DNA from: Ottelia alismoides
Taxonomy: Eukaryota; Streptophyta; Magnoliopsida; Alismatales; Hydrocharitaceae
Assembly (NCBI GenBank): GCA_037367405.1
Contig: JAZKJV010010758.1
Coordinates: forward strand, 558,001-622,000
Direction: 5' to 3'
DNA: 64,000 bases
Below, piece by piece: positions 57,718 to 64,000 of the stretch (positions are counted from its first letter, which is position 1; each line of letters starts with the position of its first letter). Position numbers and translations under genes: made by a program. Below the pieces are notes generated by a model that had not been told where the DNA came from, did not search any database, and saw only the letters and a list, made by a program, of their open reading frames with translations.

Positions 57718-58072
57718 TTTCTATATATCCTTTATACTTCATCCATAGCTCTTACTTTACTTGTTTCGTATAAAAAATCAAGTATGGGTAGAAGTTGTAT
57801 ATATTATGTATACTATACTAAATTCTTCGTGTAAGTAATACCCGCTTTCAAAATTAAGGGGTATGACATGCGTCAAACAAACAGAAAAAAACTAACTTAA
57901 TGTTTTATCCCTAACATTTTCACTATCACTCAAGACTTGAGGAATGAAAGAAACTCAGGTTTTTGAGGTCCTTTAATTCAAAGGTAATCAGCCTTAGTCA
58001 TTAGGGTTTGAGACTTAATAATCCATACTTCCCTAAGTTGTAAGATTTGAGTGCTTCAGTTCACTCTCAATC

Positions 58073-58125
58073 TCAACCTTTTAAGAATATGATCAACATC
58101 AACCTTTTAAGAATATGATCAACAC
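58073..58125. repeat. Tandem 26-bp repeat, two copies
   Basis: ATCAACCTTTTAAGAATATG followed by ATCAAC occurs twice in direct succession. Confidence 0.9.
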
Positions 58126-59157
58126 ATCACGTACACAAATGCATGATTGATGAGATGAGTTGAGATTTCACTTGAGGGATTGTGACTTGAGATTTGAGTC
58201 TAGACCTGATTTTATGATACTCGAGGATGGGATAAAGTCGATGAAAGCCTCATGAAACCCGAGTGTTAGCAAACCCTGGACAGTATGCAAACAAATTCAT
58301 ATGCTACCATTAGATGTTGACATATATGCTAGGGTATGATAAACTAAATAATTGTTGATTATGTGCTAACTTTTGATAAAAAGTAGTGGATCTAGACAAA
58401 AAGAAGAGAAAGAAAGAAATATTGAAAGAAAAGAGATCTCAAACACAAAGTCAAATTACAAAGAGCTTTTATTAAAGCGAGCGCTCCCAACCATGTTCAA
58501 AGTGTCCAATTGGACCAAATCTAAGTAGGACCAATAAGTCGGGCTAGCACCACAAAAAGGCCTCTGCATTGTAAGCGATACATGTCCGTGTGTAATTATA
58601 TTAGATACTTAAAGAAGACATACCATGATGTACTCCCAAGAAAACAAGTACAGACAACTCAACAACTTTTGACGGACACACTGGTCAACAACCAAAATAC
58701 ATGTGTTGAGTAATAAGGCACTTGAGAGGGCCCTTATTCCAATGAGAGGAAGAGAAGAAAATACACAAACCTAAATCCTCCATCATCTGGCCTATCATAT
58801 ACACTTTCAAGTCTGACAAACTACTTAGATGGTATACTAAATGCAAGAACTGACTTATTCCCTAACATTGAGGATTAGGTCTTGAGGAGAGTCTCTTGGA
58901 TGAGGACTTTGTGTGACATTTCGACTCAACTCTAATGGTTGTAGTATGCTAAATGTCATATCTCTTATGCTATATGTACACATAGAGAGTCTGATAAATT
59001 AGAGAAGTTGGATTCCATTTGCCTGGAGTCAGGTTGAGCTTAGATTTTTTGGATTACTAAAACAAAAGATTCTTAACGAGACAAGTTTTGAAATTTGCAC
59101 ATGCACAATCATGGATTCAACCTTCTAACTAAAATTTCTTGGGACAAGCAAAGAACT

Positions 59158-59170
59158 AAGTATAGGGGCG
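59158..59170 (+). other. Polypurine tract of element C
   Basis: AAGTATAGGGGCG directly before the TGATGAATCC start of the 3' LTR, in the conserved context. Confidence 0.8.
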
Positions 59171-61240
59171 TGATGAATCCATACTTCATCTACTTTATAT
59201 GGTCATATTAGAAAAATCTCCTTTTCATCAATTAAACTCCTAAAAATTAATTAATTAGCATTCACTAAGTGGACTAATATTAGGGTTTCAATTCTACAAA
59301 TAAATAACCCTTGTTTGTTGCCTTAATTGAGCTTATTATTTCATGTAAAAAAATCATTTATTTTAACCTAATTCTTTTTCTAAAATATTCGTTGATTAAT
59401 TAACTAACTAATTATGTATGAAGAATTAAAATCCAAAAAAATCATAAAATCGGAATAACATACAAAATACGACTTTTTATATTTTGTACATATTTTATCT
59501 TTGTCAATTTTATTTTATGTTTTTATAACCTATAAAATTCCATAAAAATTAGATTAATTATATATATTGTGTAAACTAATCTCGTAATTAAAAACAAATT
59601 AAGAATACAAAAATTCACGAAAGAAAAAAAATCGTATTTTACTATCTATAGAGTATTTCCAAAAATACATTTTACACATTTGACCTCTTTTGATTTTTGG
59701 CCCTTCACTAAAGTTGTAGATCTTGTCGAGGTGACCAACTTTATTGTTAACCACATTTTCTATTTGACTTCATTTACCATCTTTTTCTGATTTTTCTTTG
59801 CCTTTTATCTTTATTTAATGTTTACTTTTATTTTATTTAAATCTTTATTTTAAATTTTATGTATTAACTTTTATTTATTTTTATCTTTTTCCCCCCTTTT
59901 CCCACTTTTGTCTTCCCTCTATTCTCCTTCTTCTTTTTCTCTCTTCCCTCACTTTTCTCTATCTACCTCACCCCTTACACATGATCCCCTACACTCCTCT
60001 TCTCTCTCGTCGCATGCACAACCCCCCCATCCGACCCCTCTCCCTCCACCGATATGTGCCATACACGTGCCTTCTTTCTCATATGCTTGCACATACCATG
60101 CACATGCTCTATCTCCTCCCCTCGCGTCGTCTGCCCGCCTCCCTTTCATGCATAACTTCCCTCCTCTGCAACATTTGACCACCTCCTCGTCGTTACGCTT
60201 CCCCCCACCCCCAACCATTTCTCCTCCTGACTATTTCTCCTCCACATATAAAGCTCATACCACTCTTCCCTTCGATGATCATCCATCAACTGAATGCCTC
60301 CTCTCTAGCTCGGTCTTGGCTATGAGTGACAACAGACAATGAGACCACCATGAGCAACGACTAGATCAAAGGGTGGTATGATCCTCAGCCACTTCTCGGC
60401 CAAGTAGCTTCCTTTTTCAAGGCAGCAAAGCTCAGATCTTCTATGCCAGGCCCATCGAGCAAAGACCTTGGACCTTCCCGGTCCTTACCCAAGTGACTTT
60501 CTCACCCCTCGACGACACTCTTCTCTCCAGGTATGACCATTCCATCTCCAGAAACCCCTTTTATTTTTTTGTCATTCATATGCATTGCATCGCGATCCTC
60601 CTCATCATCGATTATACCATGCTGATAGCCTTCACTTCTCGAACCGTGCCACTTATCTACATGCCTTCCATACCTCCCCTATCTATAACCTTGCTAGGGC
60701 TGTTCCAAAGCTATAGTTCCCATGCTTCAACAGAGCTTCGCATATCCATGTCCCTCTTCGTATTCGTGTCCTAAACTTGCAGGTCAAGCTCCACCATGAG
60801 CTTTTTTTCGATCTTCATTCGCCCATCATCCATCGTCCAGTCGTGTCTTCACCGTCATCGTCCTTCTCATCCTTGACCCCATGCGTGTGTCACTTGAGGT
60901 GGATCTCTAGCCACAGCCAGCCGTCGAAGCCTCTCCTTCATCAACCACTCTACGATGCAGCTCCTCTCCTCCACCCAACCTTGCCTCACCATCGTTGAGT
61001 TTAGCCATCCCTCCCCCAACTCCAGCCACCATTGGATTGAGCTTCAACCCTTGATCCAACTGTTGTACTGCTACCACATAGGAGACCTGGACCAGCCTCC
61101 CAAGCCTTGAGTCTCTGCTTGGCCCAAGGTTATGTAGCATGCCATGTAGGCTAGGTCTTCCAAGCCTCATCCTCTTCCCCTGGGCTCAAGCCTCGCCAGC
61201 TGAATCTTCCACAGACCACCACGGGGAATTGAGCTGATGC
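59171..61240 (+). repeat. 3' LTR of element C, truncated on the right
   Basis: Starts TGATGAATCCATAC after the PPT. There is an AT-rich part to about 59880, then a GC- and C-rich part to 61240, where the right-hand Copia/LARD-like LTR begins. The AT-rich U5-like end seen in the LTRs of B and of the minus-strand element is missing. Frames at 59908-60342 and 60493-60774 are Pro/Ser/His-rich low-complexity and are not genes. Confidence 0.78.
60243..60254 (+). promoter_or_regulatory. Possible TATA box of the LTR of element C
   Basis: CACATATAAAGC lies within the pyrimidine-rich part of the LTR, about 1.07 kb from its start. It is weaker than the TATA boxes of A and B. Confidence 0.4.
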
Positions 61241-63776
61241 TAAACATTATGGGAAAAACCTTAAGCACATCACAGAAGTATGAAGATCACATAGCATGTG
61301 ATCGGGAGCAACTAATCATTCTAGTCTCTCGAGGTAGCAGTATTTAAAAATTTTGAACGATGAAACCACATGATCTAAGAACACTTCTCAGATTGTTTCA
61401 TATAAACCACAGACAAGTATTAGGGTTTTCTCTTGAAGAGTGGTTGTGATCGTGTCTCTAAATGAAGGGACCTCCTATCTCAAGTCTGATCCAACGAAGG
61501 AGACGCTTGCGAGCATGTTGATGAAATGTGTGCTCCTCGCATTCCAAGTTGATGATCCATGTGATGAATTTCCTGATCTCGTCTCTTGAGATACGATGTA
61601 TTCTCTATGAGTGAGGTGCACCAAAGGAGACGAAGATCTAAGAGTAGTCAATCCAGCAGCACAATGATGTCGCGATAACTATGAGTTTCTCTAAGTCAAT
61701 ATGTGGACCACCACAATATTGATAGGGAGAAGTGGGGCAATGAGAGAGATATGGGGAGAGTTTAATTCCTCTTTGAATGATCATAACATTGAAGGAACGG
61801 GCTACTCTTCCTTTTATGCTAGTCGGATGTACATGGATCTTAATCTATGTGCCCTCTTAATCTAATAGTTTAGATTTATTGCTACAAATTTACAGTAACT
61901 AATTAATTGAAATAAATTATTTATATCTCTTTACAAAGATACAAATTAATTCATTTTAGTTTCAATTATAATAAATAATAAGGGAGGCAACCACCATCCC
62001 AAAAAAGGTGGCAATCCCCCCTTTAAATTGGTCAAGGTGGATGACCATAAAATGCAACAACTATTATTGCATTTATCTTCAAAAAAGTAATTCTAAATTA
62101 AATTTGTGAAAACATTAATCATGTTACTGATAAATATGAATCATATTCATATATCCAACATAATATGTTAATCTGATTTACAATTATTATGAATCCAATT
62201 CACATTTGTAATTCAATTAACAATTAAATATCTCCACTATATTATAAATCATATTTATAATATCCATGGTTATTATGGACAGATATATCCACATTAATCA
62301 TATATTTGGTAATTAGATCTCATTTATTTATCCAAGATGACTCTTCTCATGTGCCCAAATAATATAAATTACATTCACATTTTTCACATCTTTGATAATT
62401 AATTAAAATTTAATTATCATATATAACTCTCCTTATATGGCCAAATAATATGAATCAAATTCATATTTTCCATGATAATTAAATCACATTTAACTATCAA
62501 TTTTTCTCAATGCTCAGACTCATTATCAATAATGAAATTATCATTAAACTTTTTCAAGAATAATGCGCTTTCTCCGTGGATACATGAAGATAAGGACATA
62601 GCCATTGTACGTTCTGCGTATAGTGACTTGGATATTGAGATCATATCTCAAATACATATCTCAGGGACCTCCCACATATGTTTGATTAAATCAAAGCAGT
62701 AAATACAATCTTCTCATTGTATACGAATCACATTCAGATCACTGTACAACGTTTGGACCAAGATTAGATTACTTCTATATTAAGAGGAGTCACTAGAATC
62801 TTGATCTTTTTCATCGCTCCCTCAGAATGGAAGCTCCATGGTTATAGAATCATTTATTGATCACATCAAACTCAGGTATTCCTAACACAAGTAGATCTTG
62901 AATACAAGAAGACCTAGAATAAACATGAAGTTTTAGATCTTATTTAGGCTATCTCCTTTAGGATTTTATATTTAAGTTTCTCATTTGTTCATTGAGAATT
63001 GATATCGATCATATACTTTTCAAAAGCATATATCATACCCTAGTATTGATCATATACTTTACAAAAGCATATATAAAACCTATAAATTAAGTCAAGCTTC
63101 CAAAGCAAGACGACCGTGCACGGAGTTTGATTCCCAATATCTCATGAGTGAGCTAATGTTTTCCAGTTCAGTAATGAACCTATATGATCCCTTTGAGAGA
63201 TCGTATTACTCGTAAGCCCTTGTATGTACACCAGCTCATGAGTGTATGGACCTTGATTAGATCATCAACCTATTGGTCTACCAAATGTACATACGTAAAC
63301 ATATAGTAGCACATCTGTCTCTAATCAAAGGATGGGTGCCTATATTGTGACAGCATACGACATAGGTCTTGGTTATCTTGATCTCTTTAGGTCAACTCTT
63401 TGACTTAATTTATCTAACACCTCCGAATCTCTATTCCTATGTAGAGGACCTGCATCAAGAGGTCGATTAGAAATCATCCCATTAGAGAATGGATTGCCCA
63501 CTCCTACCCATGTTGGAGATCATCTCTTAATAATCATCTGAACGGTGCTTGTTGAGTCCTCAATCTAACTCTTTAGATATTCATCCAATCACATGCCTTT
63601 ATGATTCAACAATTGAAGCAATATATGTATGATCATTAAGATAGCCATTGTACATAATCCTAATTGTACTAAGGGACCTATTATGCAAATTGATTATTCT
63701 TTATTTAAGATCAGGGAATGAATTTTGCAATAACATTTATTACATAATGGCTCATCGTAGGCTCGCATGTCCAACA
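61241..63776 (-). repeat. 3' LTR of the right Copia/LARD-like element (2,536 bp)
   Basis: On the minus strand it starts TGTTGGACATGCGAGCC (63776), right after a PPT. It is collinear with 3545-6209: shared blocks include CATGATCYAAGAACACTTCTC, GAGACGCTTGCGAGC, ATCTCATGAGTGAGCT and CTAATTGTACTAAGGGACCT. The left end is TAAACATTATGGG (61241), so the terminal TG has probably decayed to TA. The TATA box and many CpGs present in the other copy are lost, indicating a much older insertion. Confidence 0.85.
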
Positions 63777-63785
63777 ATCTCCCCC
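63777..63785 (-). other. Polypurine tract of the right Copia/LARD-like element
   Basis: The minus strand reads GGGGGAGAT immediately before TGTTGG. This identifies the LTR as the 3' one and the element as minus-strand, with its body beyond the right edge. Confidence 0.85.
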
Positions 63786-64000
63786 AGCCCAAAGATCCAT
63801 TAATGGACTAATCTTTAAACTCATACTCATGTGACAATCAAGAGCTATTTATAAAAACAACTTGGTAAGATGACTAGTCAGCCTGTTCCTGAGAGACTAC
63901 GCCAAGTCCTTTCATAGTACTTGCATAACTCCAAGTAACAGAACTCACATCCAATGTGAAAATTGCATTTTATGTAACCAATACTCAGTCTTGTTAAAGA
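63786..64000 (-). mobile_element. 3' internal end of the right Copia/LARD-like element
   Basis: 215 bases upstream (minus strand) of the PPT. No coding frame is visible in this short piece. The element continues outside the window. Confidence 0.6.

Larger units (their letters stand above)
57375..59157 (+). other. 3' non-coding region of element C
   Basis: No reading frame with a family resemblance. It contains the hairpin array at its start, a 26-bp tandem repeat (58073-58125) and, at the end, the context GGGACAAGCAAAG before the PPT. Sequence similarity to the 3' regions of A and B is limited to the array and the last 40 bases. Confidence 0.6.

Noticed and set aside
59908..60342. 144-codon Ser/Pro/His-rich frame as a secreted or cell-wall protein
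   Set aside because: The underlying DNA is a C/T-rich low-complexity LTR segment, and other frames of the same stretch look alike.
1..64000. CRISPR array, prokaryotic operon, phage or defence system
   Set aside because: No regularly spaced short repeats, no ribosome-binding sites with tight gene packing, and all coding traces are plant LTR retrotransposon modules.
1..64000. tRNA and rRNA genes
   Set aside because: The only tRNA-like matches are short primer binding sites next to LTRs, with no cloverleaf around them. No rRNA-like conserved stretch was recognised.

Overview
The window looks like plant nuclear heterochromatin, probably intergenic or pericentromeric DNA of a flowering plant. 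I find no intact host gene, no rRNA or tRNA gene, and no prokaryotic or CRISPR-like feature. Long open frames are rare. The sequence is AT-rich, interrupted by short GC- and CpG-rich islands, and nearly all of it can be assigned to nested LTR retrotransposons. The exact species cannot be read from the sequence.

Layout. Positions 1-6209 are the 5' end of a minus-strand Copia-type or LARD-like element: non-coding internal part, initiator-Met-type primer binding site (PBS) at 3531-3542, and a 2.67 kb LTR at 3545-6209. A related copy closes the window: an LTR at 61241-63776 with its polypurine tract (PPT) and the start of its internal part. From 6210 to about 8046 lies a truncated GC-rich then AT-rich LTR ending in hairpins and a PBS-like TGGCGACC. 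From about 9250 to 14413 is a minus-strand Athila-like Ty3/gypsy 5' end (leader, intact Asp-tRNA-type PBS, 3.95 kb LTR). From about 14880 to 27265 is plus-strand Athila-like element A: gag, protease, RT, RNase H and integrase remnants, a 3' non-coding zone, a PPT and a 3' LTR. From 27266 to 30456 are LTR fragments E and F and unassigned AT-rich DNA. From 30457 to 44305 is plus-strand element B, bounded by a near-perfect target duplication and inserted in minus-strand LTR F, which resumes at 44311-47039. From 47040 to 54734 is minus-strand element D: a leader with a 1.93 kb tandem duplication, a decayed PBS and a 3.3 kb LTR. From 54735 to 61240 is plus-strand element C: RT to integrase remnants, PPT and a truncated 3' LTR.

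How the parts relate. A, B and C share module order, PPT context and a conserved hairpin array downstream of integrase. None is coding-competent: all three have stops and frameshifts, and catalytic residues are missing in different combinations. Many stops look like C-to-T changes at CG or CAG, as expected of methylated, silenced DNA. The most interesting items are the hairpin plus purine-tract arrays, the duplicated leader with an antisense-side frame kept in both copies, the flanking LTRs of D that do not match, the perfect 49-bp repeat around a foreign 185-bp segment in element B, and folded segments in the Copia/LARD-like internal region and LTR.
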